Shown: positions 1-7,874, counted from the first letter of the stretch. The stretch: 15,869 nucleotides of DNA from Clostridiales bacterium (GCA_012521525.1 JAAYMG010000345.1:1-15869), one strand, 5' to 3'. Numbers and translations are program-made. Notes: generated by a model from the letters alone, not told the origin.

Positions 1-431
1 GCATCCGTAAATGAAGAGAAGAACCTGTCAGTATCTCCTGCGTAATCATACTTTTCTTTGTAGGCCCACTGCCACTTGTATTCAAACTTCGGGATCTCCG
101 GGGGCTCATAATTTGCAGTATCGACATAGTCTGTTTTTGTAGCAAGGCAGGCATCCATGATAGCCAGGTCCTGATATGGCAAAGCGACATTTATGACTAT
201 ATCAGGCTTGAAGCTGTTGATCAGATTTATAACATCATCCGTGCTGTCTGCATCGACTCGCGCAGAGTGTATTTTTGCTTTGCCGCCTTCCAATTCTTTT
301 TTGAGCTGATCGCATTTTGACTTCGTCCGGCTGGCTATCATGATCTCTTCAAACACATCAGGGTTTTGCGCGCATTTATAGGCTACGACCCGGCCGACTC
401 CTCCGGCCCCTATGATCAATGCTTTTCCCAT
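1..431 (-). CDS. Carboxynorspermidine/carboxyspermidine dehydrogenase (saccharopine dehydrogenase-like), 3' end off the window
   Basis: The first 143 residues are visible; the C-terminal part lies beyond the left edge (family members are about 400 residues). The ATG at 431 follows a GGAGG box at 439-443. The N-terminus is a Rossmann NAD(P)-binding fold, MGKALIIGAGGVGRVVAYKC, followed by IMIASRTKSKC (second strand and basic residues expected for NADP) and VINVALPYQDLAIMDACL, all typical of this saccharopine dehydrogenase branch. Family members reductively condense aspartate semialdehyde with putrescine or diaminopropane to give carboxyspermidine or carboxynorspermidine, which NspC then decarboxylates. 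It is the last visible gene of the polyamine operon, 70 nt after speB with no terminator between. A partner nspC would be expected just outside the window (inference). A true saccharopine dehydrogenase is less likely in this context. Confidence 0.88.
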   Translation of the reverse strand, partial: MGKALIIGAGGVGRVVAYKCAQNPDVFEEIMIASRTKSKCDQLKKELEGGKAKIHSARVDADSTDDVINLINSFKPDIVINVALPYQDLAIMDACLATKTDYVDTANYEPPEIPKFEYKWQWAYKEKYDYAGDTDRFFSSFTD

Positions 432-501
432 TTCAAGACCTCCGTTCAATGACCATTACGACTCGATCAATATACTTTCAGTATCCCAAACGATCATTCA
501 A

Positions 502-1353
502 TTATTTATACACGTATAAAAGAACTTCTCTCAACAGCTTGCAGGCAAGCGAAGTCGATGCGCCTGTGGGATCGAGCGTCGGTGCCAGCTCGGTCAGGTC
601 AAGGGCAACTATATTCAGCCCCGATGCTTTTTCGACCGCCTTCAGCAACTCATGGAAGGTCACGCCGCCGGCTTCCGGTGTTCCGGTCCCGGGGAATGCC
701 GAAGGATCAAGGACATCCAGATCGACAGAGAAATATACGGGCTTATCCTTTAGCGCGTCTGCGATATGATCTAATTCATCGAAGTTAAAGAAACAGGTAT
801 GGACATGTTCCCTGCCCCAGCTGATTTCATCCCTGGAGCCGCTTCTGATGCCGAACTGACTGATCCTTCCGTCACCTACCAGATCCCAGCACCGCCTCAT
901 GACAGTTGCATGGGATAAGGTTTCGCCCAAATACTCATCCCTCAGATCCGAGTGGGCATCAAAATGAACTATATGGAGATCCTTATGAAACTTCACTGCA
1001 GCACGTACCGCACCTAAACTGACCAGATGCTCCCCTCCAAGCATCAATGGAATCTTGCCGTCCTTCAAAATTCCCGCAGTAAATGCTTCTATTTGGCATA
1101 GGACCTTTTCCGCATTGCCGAAAGGCAGCTCCAGGTCTCCGGCATCGAATACGAAGATATCTTCCAAATCCTTATCCTGATAGGGGCTATAGGTTTCTAT
1201 CGAATAGCTTTCGTTTCGGATTGCCGAGCAGGCGAACCTTGCGCCCGGGCGGTAAGAAGTCGTCCCGTCAAAAGGTGCTCCGAATACGACGATCCTGCTT
1301 TCGGTATAGCTTTTGTCAAATCCCAGGATATTATAGAAACTTCTCTCAAGCAT
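502..1353 (-). CDS. speB: Agmatinase / ureohydrolase family (SpeB)
   Basis: A full-length ureohydrolase of 283 residues. The manganese-binding motifs are all present: GGEH (106-109), DAHSD (132-136) and SVDLDVLDP (209-217), giving ligands H109, D132, H134, D136, D211 and D213. The family hydrolyses guanidino groups: agmatine to putrescine and urea, or N1-aminopropylagmatine to spermidine and urea. Arginase is less likely because the gene follows an arginine-type decarboxylase and a spermidine synthase. The ATG at 1353 lies inside the end of speE (8-nt overlap) behind an AAGGAG box, so translation is probably coupled to speE. Whether the real substrate is agmatine or aminopropylagmatine cannot be read from the sequence. 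Confidence 0.93.
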   Translation of the reverse strand: MLERSFYNILGFDKSYTESRIVVFGAPFDGTTSYRPGARFACSAIRNESYSIETYSPYQDKDLEDIFVFDAGDLELPFGNAEKVLCQIEAFTAGILKDGKIPLMLGGEHLVSLGAVRAAVKFHKDLHIVHFDAHSDLRDEYLGETLSHATVMRRCWDLVGDGRISQFGIRSGSRDEISWGREHVHTCFFNFDELDHIADALKDKPVYFSVDLDVLDPSAFPGTGTPEAGGVTFHELLKAVEKASGLNIVALDLTELAPTLDPTGASTSLACKLLREVLLYVYK

Positions 1354-2191
1354 TTTCCAGAAGCTCCTTTACATAACTTGGCAACGCAAAACATCCCTTG
1401 TGCAGCTCGGTATTGTAGTACCTGGTCTTAAATCCAAGTGAGTCCCAACCCGGATCCAGATCGGCGATCGGGTCAAGTCCCTTGGACGCAAAGCCAAAAA
1501 GCCAGTGACCGGACGGATAGGTCGGGATGTGGGCCTGATATACAAGAGCAACGGGGAATACGGATCTTATCTGCTTGTGAGCCCGCTGCATCGCCCGGGC
1601 ATCGTTCGGATAGTAGGGACTTTCATGCTGATTTACAAGTATGCCCGAACCTTTCAATGCCTTGTAGCAATTCCCGTAAAATTCCCTTGTGAACAGACCC
1701 TCCCCCGGTCCGAATGGGTCGGTCGAATCCACTATTATCAGGTCGTATTCATCCGACTTCCTTCTTACAAATTTGAGGCCGTCCTCATAATATATGTGCA
1801 CCCTCGGATCATCGAGCTTGCATGAGGTCTGGGGCAAATACTCCCTGCAGATGTCCACCACGAGTTTATCCAGCTCCACCATATCTATCCTCCTGATGGA
1901 ATCATACTTTGTAAGCTCTCTTATCACTCCGCCGTCGCCAGCCCCGATGACGAGCACATCGCGGATCCCCATATTCACTGCCATTGGTATATGAGTCATC
2001 ATCTCATGGTAGATGAACTCGTCTTTTTCGGTGAGCATCAGGTATCCGTCAAGCACCAGGATCCTTCCAAAAAGATAGGAATCCAACACATCTATGCGCT
2101 GAAACTCGCTTTCCACGCTTATTACCGGTTTATTGATCCTGATGGAAAAACGAGCATTCTTCGTATAATATTCGGTGAACCACAAGTCCAT
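1346..2191 (-). CDS. speE: Spermidine synthase / polyamine aminopropyltransferase (SpeE)
   Basis: A 281-residue class I methyltransferase-fold aminopropyltransferase. It transfers the aminopropyl group of decarboxylated S-adenosylmethionine to a diamine acceptor. The beta-strand N-terminal domain is followed by the HEMMTH motif (62-67), the nucleotide-binding GAGDGG (83-88), the acidic VELD (105-108), EDG (136-138) and the catalytic DSTDPFGP (155-162, with D155 as the expected general base). Length is normal for the bacterial enzyme. Its ATG is 1 nt after the stop codon of the decarboxylase gene, and its GGAGG box lies in the last codons of that gene, so the two are probably translationally coupled. 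The acceptor could be putrescine or agmatine; the order speA-speE-speB is compatible with either. Confidence 0.94.
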   Translation of the reverse strand: MDLWFTEYYTKNARFSIRINKPVISVESEFQRIDVLDSYLFGRILVLDGYLMLTEKDEFIYHEMMTHIPMAVNMGIRDVLVIGAGDGGVIRELTKYDSIRRIDMVELDKLVVDICREYLPQTSCKLDDPRVHIYYEDGLKFVRRKSDEYDLIIVDSTDPFGPGEGLFTREFYGNCYKALKGSGILVNQHESPYYPNDARAMQRAHKQIRSVFPVALVYQAHIPTYPSGHWLFGFASKGLDPIADLDPGWDSLGFKTRYYNTELHKGCFALPSYVKELLENA

Positions 2192-2192
2192 A

Positions 2193-3635
2193 TCATCCCT
2201 CCAAAACCAGGATGTTTTCGATCATCATATCCTGGGGGCCCATGAGCAGGCTGCCTTTTTCCTTTGCATATGCTATATATTCTATTATTTCTTCGGTTAT
2301 CCTCTCACCGGGCGCCAAAACAGGTATGCCCGGCGGATAAGCCATGACGAACTCCCCGCTTACCCTGCCTTTGCTGTCCTTTATGCGCATCGATTTCTTG
2401 CTGGCGAAGAAAGCCTTTTGAGGAGTATATACCACATCAGGATTGATATAATTCAGCTCGAACATACCCGATGGCTCCCTGGCGTAAAGCCTTTTGATCT
2501 CGTACAGGGCAGAGACGAGTCTTTCGATTTCCATTGCCCTGTCACCGGCAGATACGATGGCCAATATGTTTCCAAGGTCTCCGAACTCTACCTGGATACC
2601 GTATTCGTCCCGCAAAATATCATAGACCTCGATACCCGCAAGCCCTATGTCCCTTGTGTTGATGGAAAGCTTTGTGATATCGAAATCATATACGCAGTCT
2701 TTGTTGATAATCTCCCCGGAAAAGGCATAATAACCTCCCAGGCTGTTTATTTCCTTCCTCGCATACTCTGAAAGCTCGATCGTACGGTTGAAAATCTCTT
2801 TGCCGTTCAGGCTCAGGTTTTTTCTGGCCAGATCCAGGGACGCAATCAGCAGATAGGAAGCGCTGGTAGTCTGGGTAAGGCCTATGATCTGCCTGACATA
2901 GCCGCAGTTTACGTTTTCGCCGCATAGCAGCAATGAGCTTTGCGTCAGTGATCCACCGGTTTTATGCATGCTGACTGAGGCCATATCAGCACCGGCTTCC
3001 ATGGCTGAGACGGGCAGATCGTCTCCAAAGTAAAAATGTGTTCCATGTGCTTCGTCTACCAGTACAAGCATGTTTCGACTGTGCGCCAGCCTGACTATTT
3101 CCCTTAAGTTCGAACATATCCCGTAGTAAGTCGGATTGTTTACCAGTATAGCCCTGGCATCCGGATGCTCTTCCATCCCCCTTTTTATATCATCGATCGA
3201 CATGCCCAAAGCTATTCCGAGCCTGTTGTTTATACCCGGATCTATATAAACCGGGATCGCCCCGCTCAAGATAAGCGCGTTGATGGCACTTATATGGACA
3301 TTGCGGGGCATGAGTATTTTTTCACCCGCTTTGCAGGCAGACATAACCATCGCCTGAACTGCCGCGGTCGTGCCGTTCACCATAAAAAAGCAGCTATGGG
3401 CACCGAATGCTTCCGCTGCCAATAGCTGTGCTTCTTTTATGACCGATACCGGATGATTCAGGTTATCCAGCGGCTTCATCGAATTGACATCAGCCTTGAG
3501 GCACTTCGGTCCCAGGAAGTCGGTAAGTTCCCTATTGCCCCGTCCTCCTTTGTGCCCGGGTACATCAAAATGCACTATGCGGTCCGACCTGTGCTTTTCC
3601 AATGCCTCATAAACAGGTGCTCTTCTCTGATCCAA
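2193..3635 (-). CDS. speA: PLP-dependent arginine (Orn/Lys/Arg family) decarboxylase, SpeA-like
   Basis: 480 residues, the size of the short Bacillus-type aspartate-aminotransferase-fold decarboxylases (about 490), not the long E. coli type. Visible motifs: FDVPGHKGG near the N-terminus (23-31), MVNGTT (85-90), DEAHGTHF (194-201, with the cofactor-contacting Asp and stacking His), and the Schiff-base lysine K225 in SMHKTGGSLTQSS (222-234). The C-terminal domain carries AYPPGIPVLAPGERIT (432-447). Arginine decarboxylation to agmatine is inferred from the downstream ureohydrolase; family sequence alone does not separate arginine from lysine or ornithine activity. The ATG at 3635 is 11 nt after the speD stop, and the TAG stop of speD overlaps its TAGGAGG ribosome binding site. 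Confidence 0.9.
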   Translation of the reverse strand: MDQRRAPVYEALEKHRSDRIVHFDVPGHKGGRGNRELTDFLGPKCLKADVNSMKPLDNLNHPVSVIKEAQLLAAEAFGAHSCFFMVNGTTAAVQAMVMSACKAGEKILMPRNVHISAINALILSGAIPVYIDPGINNRLGIALGMSIDDIKRGMEEHPDARAILVNNPTYYGICSNLREIVRLAHSRNMLVLVDEAHGTHFYFGDDLPVSAMEAGADMASVSMHKTGGSLTQSSLLLCGENVNCGYVRQIIGLTQTTSASYLLIASLDLARKNLSLNGKEIFNRTIELSEYARKEINSLGGYYAFSGEIINKDCVYDFDITKLSINTRDIGLAGIEVYDILRDEYGIQVEFGDLGNILAIVSAGDRAMEIERLVSALYEIKRLYAREPSGMFELNYINPDVVYTPQKAFFASKKSMRIKDSKGRVSGEFVMAYPPGIPVLAPGERITEEIIEYIAYAKEKGSLLMGPQDMMIENILVLEG

Positions 3636-3646
3636 CCCTTTACCTC

Positions 3647-4474
3647 CTACGAGTCGTAAATATTCATGCCGCTGAAGATCTCTATCATCTCTCTCCTCAG
3701 CCTGTTTATTATATCAAGCCTTTTCCTGGGCGGCAGCTCATAAACGTCCTGGTTGAAGAGATAGTTCTGCAATTCTATGTCCTTTATAAGCATTTTTGTG
3801 TGGAACATATTAGCCTGGTATACATTCACATCGACAGCGTCGTATCTCCTCAGGGTCCTGTCGTCTATATAGTCCTGTATCGACGTTATATCATGATCGA
3901 TGTAATATTTTTTCCCGTGTATGTCCCGGGTGAAGCCCCTTACCCTGTAATCGATAGTTATGATATCCGAATCAAAGCTGCCTATCAGAAAATCCAATGC
4001 ATTCAGCGGAGAGATCTTTCCGCAGGTGGAGACATCGATATCCACCCGGAAAGTCGAAATTGCATTATCTGGGTGGTGTTCGGGGAAGGTATGAACGGTT
4101 ATATGGCTTTTATCCAAATGGGCATGGACGGTATCGCTATACATGTACTTGCCGTTCAGTTTGCCCTGGTTGCAGGACTCGTCGATTTCATGGGGAAGCA
4201 GTTGTCCTTCAGCTATAAGGATGTTGACCGAAGCCCCCTGTGGTTCATAATCCTGCTTGGAGATGTTGAGTATGCTTGCTCCGATAAATTCTGCTACCTT
4301 GCACAGGATATTCGTAAGCCTCTCCGAATTATACTGCTCGTCTATATACTCGATATAATCATTCTTTTCCCTTTCGCTCGCGGCATAGCATATGTCGTAA
4401 ATATTGAAGCTGAGGGATTTAGTAAGATTATTGAAACCATACAGGGTCAATTTTTTCTCCAACCCTAACACCAC
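3647..4474 (-). CDS. speD: S-adenosylmethionine decarboxylase proenzyme, E. coli-like class (SpeD)
   Basis: 275 residues, strongly similar along its length to the E. coli-type SpeD (264 residues), not the short Bacillus SpeH type. Diagnostic segments are LYGFNNLTKSLSFNIYDICY (11-30), QDYEPQGASV (74-83), HLDKSHI (119-125) and DVSTCGKISP (147-156). The proenzyme is expected to cleave itself between K122 and S123, converting the serine to the catalytic pyruvoyl group; C151 matches the conserved processing cysteine. It makes decarboxylated SAM, the aminopropyl donor for SpeE, and is the first gene of the operon. Start choice is uncertain: the reading frame opens with two GTG codons (4474 and 4471), the second 5 nt after AGAAGGG; a TTG at 4462 would give an N-terminus more like E. 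coli. No in-frame ATG is available. Confidence 0.95.
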   Translation of the reverse strand: MVLGLEKKLTLYGFNNLTKSLSFNIYDICYAASEREKNDYIEYIDEQYNSERLTNILCKVAEFIGASILNISKQDYEPQGASVNILIAEGQLLPHEIDESCNQGKLNGKYMYSDTVHAHLDKSHITVHTFPEHHPDNAISTFRVDIDVSTCGKISPLNALDFLIGSFDSDIITIDYRVRGFTRDIHGKKYYIDHDITSIQDYIDDRTLRRYDAVDVNVYQANMFHTKMLIKDIELQNYLFNQDVYELPPRKRLDIINRLRREMIEIFSGMNIYDS

Positions 4475-4532
4475 AACCCTTCTGTACCATTATGAAAAGC
4501 TAAATATTAGAATATGTATTTAAATTGAAAAA

Positions 4533-4561
4533 ATTATTGCATGATTCTCTTTAAAATGCAA
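4533..4561 (-). promoter_or_regulatory. Candidate sigma-A promoter of the polyamine operon
   Basis: On the minus strand a -35 box TTGCAT (4561-4556) is separated by 17 nt from a -10 box AATAAT (4538-4533). This predicts a start near 4526 and a leader of about 50 nt before speD. The -10 box is good and the -35 box is poor; the surrounding DNA is very AT-rich. Confidence 0.4.
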
Positions 4562-4656
4562 ATCCAAATAATGTTTGCGACAGAAAGTACTGGATAAGAA
4601 ACTTACAAGTCTTAGCACCGAAAAGCTCTCTTATGCTCCCAAATTCGATGTCCGCG

Positions 4657-4685
4657 TTGCAGGCTGATGAAAAATGTAGTAAAAT
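4657..4685 (+). promoter_or_regulatory. Candidate sigma-A promoter of the RlmI-like gene
   Basis: TTGCAG (4657-4662), a 17-nt spacer and TAAAAT (4680-4685) predict a start near 4692, about 25 nt before the chosen ATG at 4717. This start would exclude the upstream in-frame ATG at 4633 from the mRNA, supporting the shorter protein. Confidence 0.5.
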
Positions 4686-4716
4686 CAGAAACAATCTATT
4701 CCAAAAGGTGACACAG

Positions 4717-5946
4717 ATGAAACAGGAACGGCAGTATCCCAAAGTCATGATATCCTCCAAGGCGGAGCGCAGCGTCAGGAACGGACATCCATGGATATAC
4801 GGGGAAGAGATCCGCAATACGGAGGGTGAGCCCCAAAACGGCGGGCTTGTGGATGTGTTTGCAGGAAATGCATATATGGGTACCGGTTTTTACAACAGTG
4901 CCAGCAAGATCACAGTCCGGCTCATATCGCGAAACGCAAACGACGTGTTTGATGCCCGCTTTTGGCGCCGCCGCGTGGAGTATGCCGTTCTTTACCGCAA
5001 AACCGTCATGCCGGGTCCGGACTTCGCCTGCTGCCGCCTCATCCATGGCGAGGCAGACCAGATGCCAGGGCTTACAGTTGACCGGTACGGCAGCATCCTT
5101 TCCGTTCAGATCACAAGCCTCGGCATGGAGCTTGTAAAGGACATGGTGTACCATGCCCTATGGGATGTTCTTTCCGTAATGGGTGAAACCGTCACAGGCA
5201 TTTATGAGCGCAATGATATTGAACTGCGTACACGTGAAGGTCTGCCGGAATATAAGGGCTGGTACCGGTCAGATATCATTCCCGCTCCGGTATCCCCCGT
5301 AACCGAGATATGCGAGAACGGAGTCAGATATCTTGTAGACGTGGAGAACGGGCAGAAGACCGGCTTTTTCCTGGACCAGAAGTACAATCGGGCCGCCGTT
5401 GCCCGTATCGCAAAGGGCAAGAGGGTACTGGACTGCTTTACCCATACCGGTTCCTTTGGCCTTAATGCGGCGTTGGGCGGTGCGGAACATGTTACCTGCG
5501 TCGATATATCTCAGTCTGCCATCGACATGGCAAAAGCGAACGCTGTCCGCAACGGGCTGGAAGGCAAAATGGATTTTCTCTGCGAGGACGTGTTTGACCT
5601 GCTTACGATGCTGGCAGACCGGAAATGCCGTGACTTTGACTTCATCATCCTGGACCCGCCTGCCTTTACGAAATCCCGCAAGACGGTACATTCAGCATCC
5701 CGCGGCTATAAAGAGATCAACCTGAAGGCAATGAAGCTGCTTCCCCGCGGCGGATATCTGGCCACCTGCAGTTGCAGCCACTTCATGACGGACGAGTTAT
5801 TCCGCAAAACATTGTCCGGTGCCGCTAAGGATGCATCCGTTTCCCTAAGGCAAATAGAAGCCCGTCAGCAGGCCCCGGACCACCCGATCCTGTGGAACGT
5901 TCCTGAGACGGACTACCTTAAGTTTTATATTTTCCAGGTCGTATGA
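4717..5946 (+). CDS. rlmI: Class I SAM-dependent rRNA (cytosine-5) methyltransferase, RlmI-like
   Basis: A 409-residue protein. An N-terminal PUA-type RNA-binding domain (about 1-80; HPWIYGEEI at 24-32) is followed by the RlmI central motif DQMPGLTVDRY (114-124) and a Rossmann methyltransferase domain. The latter shows motif I VLDCFTHTGSFGLNA (237-251), acidic VDIS (262-265), DPPAF (313-317) and the cysteine motif TCSCSHF (350-356), which supplies the catalytic cysteines for m5C formation. The expected target by homology is C1962 of 23S rRNA. The reading frame extends upstream to 4633, but the ATG at 4717 has AAAGGTG 6 nt before it and begins exactly where family similarity begins. The gene is divergent from the polyamine operon and appears monocistronic. 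Family assignment is firm; the exact rRNA position is inferred. Confidence 0.93.
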   Translation: MKQERQYPKVMISSKAERSVRNGHPWIYGEEIRNTEGEPQNGGLVDVFAGNAYMGTGFYNSASKITVRLISRNANDVFDARFWRRRVEYAVLYRKTVMPGPDFACCRLIHGEADQMPGLTVDRYGSILSVQITSLGMELVKDMVYHALWDVLSVMGETVTGIYERNDIELRTREGLPEYKGWYRSDIIPAPVSPVTEICENGVRYLVDVENGQKTGFFLDQKYNRAAVARIAKGKRVLDCFTHTGSFGLNAALGGAEHVTCVDISQSAIDMAKANAVRNGLEGKMDFLCEDVFDLLTMLADRKCRDFDFIILDPPAFTKSRKTVHSASRGYKEINLKAMKLLPRGGYLATCSCSHFMTDELFRKTLSGAAKDASVSLRQIEARQQAPDHPILWNVPETDYLKFYIFQVV

Positions 5947-5950
5947 CCTG
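5935..5950 (+). other. Short hairpin over the rlmI stop codon
   Basis: CAGGTC (5935-5940), loop GTAT and GACCTG (5945-5950) form a perfect 6-bp hairpin containing the TGA stop. No U-run follows, so it is not a convincing intrinsic terminator. The remainder of the gap to 6087 shows no gene. Confidence 0.3.
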
Positions 5951-6087
5951 TAATCCTTATCAGATTTCTGCCAGGTGAAGATGAAATATTCCAGAGTGTT
6001 GAAGCGAAGTATTTTTTAGTTGCGGTCAACCAATAAATAAACAGCATAACCAAATGAGAACATGACATTGAGTATGACTTGAAATTC

Positions 6088-6116
6088 TCATATTATTTGA
6101 TCTTCTATGTTATAGT
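6088..6116 (+). promoter_or_regulatory. Candidate extended -10 promoter for the tandem paralogs
   Basis: TGT followed by TATAGT (6108-6116) forms an extended -10 element with a 5/6 match to TATAAT. The matching -35 position (about 6088) is poor, as is common for extended -10 promoters. It lies about 45 nt before the TTG start at 6162. Confidence 0.4.
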
Positions 6117-6161
6117 CAGTGCCGTCATACGATCGGGTATTTGAAGACAGGAGGTTTCAGG

Positions 6162-6653
6162 TTGGACTACGAGGAATCGCTGAGGATCATAGAGGAATCT
6201 TACGTCAAGGAGACGTACTGTCTGAAGTGCAAGAGATGGCGCTCCGGACTCAAAGATCACACGTGTCCGATTAAATATACCATATCTCTGGACGGTTACC
6301 TGAGGGGGATCGCAGACAGGCTGTTTGAGCTGGGGATCCCCCCGAAGAAGGCGGAGTATTGGCTGGACTTTGATGACAGACAGTCTAAGATCTACAAAGT
6401 AGGACTTTTTGTGGATTTACGAGATCTGCTAAATTGTGAAGTGCTCGGGGTGTTGCCCGAAGGATGGCGCTATTTCAGAGAGGATAATGCCGACGGAAAG
6501 ATATGCACGATCGGATATGTCGACCGCGGGCACTATAAGGGAGTATTAGCTGCAAAACAAAGGATCAAAGAAATCGCAAAAGAGTTTGAGGAGTTTCTGG
6601 ATACAGTTGACAGCGTAACAGTAAATGCTTTACTGCTATTATCGGGGGATTAG
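6162..6653 (+). CDS. Hypothetical protein with zinc-finger-like motif, copy 1 of a tandem pair
   Basis: A 163-residue protein I do not recognise. I chose the TTG at 6162 because a strong GGAGG box (6150-6154) ends 7 nt before it; an in-frame TTG at 6141 lies upstream of that box. The N-terminus has C20-x2-C23-x9-H33-x-C35, a potential Zn(II) site, followed by CPIK. Then come ADRLFELG, a central EVLGVLPEGWRYFRED region and an acidic helix EIAKEFEEFLD near the C-terminus. There is no signal peptide or membrane segment, so it is presumably cytoplasmic. The next gene encodes a clear paralog 2 nt downstream, so the pair arose by tandem duplication and is co-transcribed. Metal binding is inferred from spacing alone; no catalytic motif is apparent. 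Confidence 0.8.
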   Translation: MDYEESLRIIEESYVKETYCLKCKRWRSGLKDHTCPIKYTISLDGYLRGIADRLFELGIPPKKAEYWLDFDDRQSKIYKVGLFVDLRDLLNCEVLGVLPEGWRYFREDNADGKICTIGYVDRGHYKGVLAAKQRIKEIAKEFEEFLDTVDSVTVNALLLLSGD

Positions 6654-6655
6654 TT

Positions 6656-7102
6656 ATGGAAGTCTTACAGGCAAACAGTTATTGCATGGAATGCAGACAA
6701 TGGGTCACTGACGGCAGCAAGCACGAGTGCCCGATAAAACACAGAGCCCTGATCGATACCAATATGAGCGGAGTTGCAGACAGGCTGTATGCCCTGGGCG
6801 TCGTACCCATGATTGCATTTTATGGATTCAGCAATGACGCGGATGATACATACAGGCTTAGGATCTCAATCGATTTGCATCAGTCTTTTATACACGAAGT
6901 GCTGGGAGGTTTGCCCAGGGGCTGGGAATACTGCCGGGATGATGGCAGGATAAATTCGCTGGAATTCAACGACTGGCACAGCTGTTTTGAAGAAGACGCG
7001 GATGCACGAGTATCAGAAATCATTAAGGAGTTTGAAGAATTTTTAGACAGCCGTGATATAGAAGGCACCAGGGCTTTGACGCTGCTTGCAGGGGATCAGT
7101 GA
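6656..7102 (+). CDS. Hypothetical protein with zinc-finger-like motif, copy 2 of a tandem pair
   Basis: 148 residues, starting 2 nt after the stop of its paralog behind a GGGGA box inside that gene. It keeps the same C10-x2-C13-x9-H23-x-C25 motif and CPIK tail. It also keeps the ADRLYALG helix, the EVLGGLPRGWEYCRDD block, the IKEFEEFLD helix and a similar LTLLAGDQ end. The copies differ strongly between these blocks, which points to an old duplication with possible functional divergence; the conserved cysteines and histidine argue that metal binding is the retained property. No known family comes to mind, and no membrane or export signal is present. The linked stop and start suggest stoichiometric synthesis of the two proteins, perhaps as a heteromer (inference). 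Confidence 0.82.
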   Translation: MEVLQANSYCMECRQWVTDGSKHECPIKHRALIDTNMSGVADRLYALGVVPMIAFYGFSNDADDTYRLRISIDLHQSFIHEVLGGLPRGWEYCRDDGRINSLEFNDWHSCFEEDADARVSEIIKEFEEFLDSRDIEGTRALTLLAGDQ

Positions 7103-7167
7103 AAACCGGCCGGGTCCCGTCAAGTCATAGGTCATGATGCAAGATATTTCTGAATAAGAGCACTTCA

Positions 7168-7193
7168 ATGATACCATAGAAAAATGATACCAT
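7168..7193 (+). repeat. Direct repeat ATGATACCAT upstream of pcp
   Basis: Two perfect 10-bp copies of ATGATACCAT (7168-7177 and 7184-7193) are separated by AGAAAA, 16 bp start to start. They lie 29 nt before the pcp start codon in the gap after the paralog pair. Such spacing could be a regulator binding site, but no matching promoter is clear. Confidence 0.55.
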
Positions 7194-7221
7194 TTAACAT
7201 GGTTGGGAGATGTAACAGATA

Positions 7222-7824
7222 ATGAAGATATTGATAACGGCATTCGAGCCTTTTGGCGGAGAAAAAGTCAATCCTGCCTTGGAAGCTATGAAGCTGTTGC
7301 CGGACATGATCGATAACTCTAAGATACTGAAATTGGAGTTGCCAACTATTTTCAAGAAATCCGTCGAAAAGGTCTGGCAATATATAGACATGCATAAACC
7401 TGATATTATCGTTTCCTTGGGTCAGGCGGGCGGAAGGGCTTATATATCTGTTGAGAGAGTCGCTATCAATATTGATGATGCATCAATAGCTGATAATGAT
7501 GGCAACATGCCAGTAGATCTGCCAATCTTTGAAGATGGTGAGAATGCCTACTTTTCAAACCTGCCCATCAGGAACATGGCGGAGGCCATAAAGAAAGCCG
7601 GAATTCCTGCCAGGATTTCGAACACGGCAGGAACCTACGTGTGCAATCATGTAATGTATGGAGTTCTTTATAAGATCCATAAGGAGAATCTGAATATGAA
7701 AGCCGGTTTCATCCATGTTCCTTATATTCCAGAACAGGTAATCGCCAAGCCCGAAAGTCCCAGTATGTCCCTCGAACATATCGTCAAAGCAATTGAAGTT
7801 GCATGCGTGGAATTGTTATCATAG
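7222..7824 (+). CDS. pcp: Pyroglutamyl-peptidase I (pyrrolidone-carboxylate peptidase)
   Basis: A 200-residue cysteine peptidase of family C15, which removes N-terminal pyroglutamate from peptides in the cytoplasm. All family signatures are present: ITAFEPFGG (5-13), GQAGGRAYISVERVAIN (67-83) with catalytic E78, the cysteine motif AGTYVCN (136-142) with C141, and GFIHVPY (162-168) with H165. Length is slightly below the usual 205-215. The ATG at 7222 is preceded by GGGAGA (7205-7210) at a somewhat long distance. The gene ends in a strong hairpin terminator at 7875 and probably forms its own unit, although no terminator separates it from the paralog pair upstream. Confidence 0.95.
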   Translation: MKILITAFEPFGGEKVNPALEAMKLLPDMIDNSKILKLELPTIFKKSVEKVWQYIDMHKPDIIVSLGQAGGRAYISVERVAINIDDASIADNDGNMPVDLPIFEDGENAYFSNLPIRNMAEAIKKAGIPARISNTAGTYVCNHVMYGVLYKIHKENLNMKAGFIHVPYIPEQVIAKPESPSMSLEHIVKAIEVACVELLS

Positions 7825-7874
7825 TTATCTATAAACACCAGTTAATATAGACCAATAAACAATGTTTTAGCAAC

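Noticed and set aside
2175..2771. A 198-codon plus-strand frame opposite the decarboxylase
   Set aside because: It overlaps a gene with clear PLP motifs and has no start signal of its own.
3602..4468. A 288-codon open frame on the plus strand opposite speD
   Set aside because: It is the antisense of a well-supported conserved gene, has no ribosome binding site and has a composition typical of a shadow frame.
4633..4716. N-terminal extension of the RlmI-like protein
   Set aside because: It has no family similarity and lies upstream of the predicted transcript start; the ATG at 4717 has a ribosome binding site.
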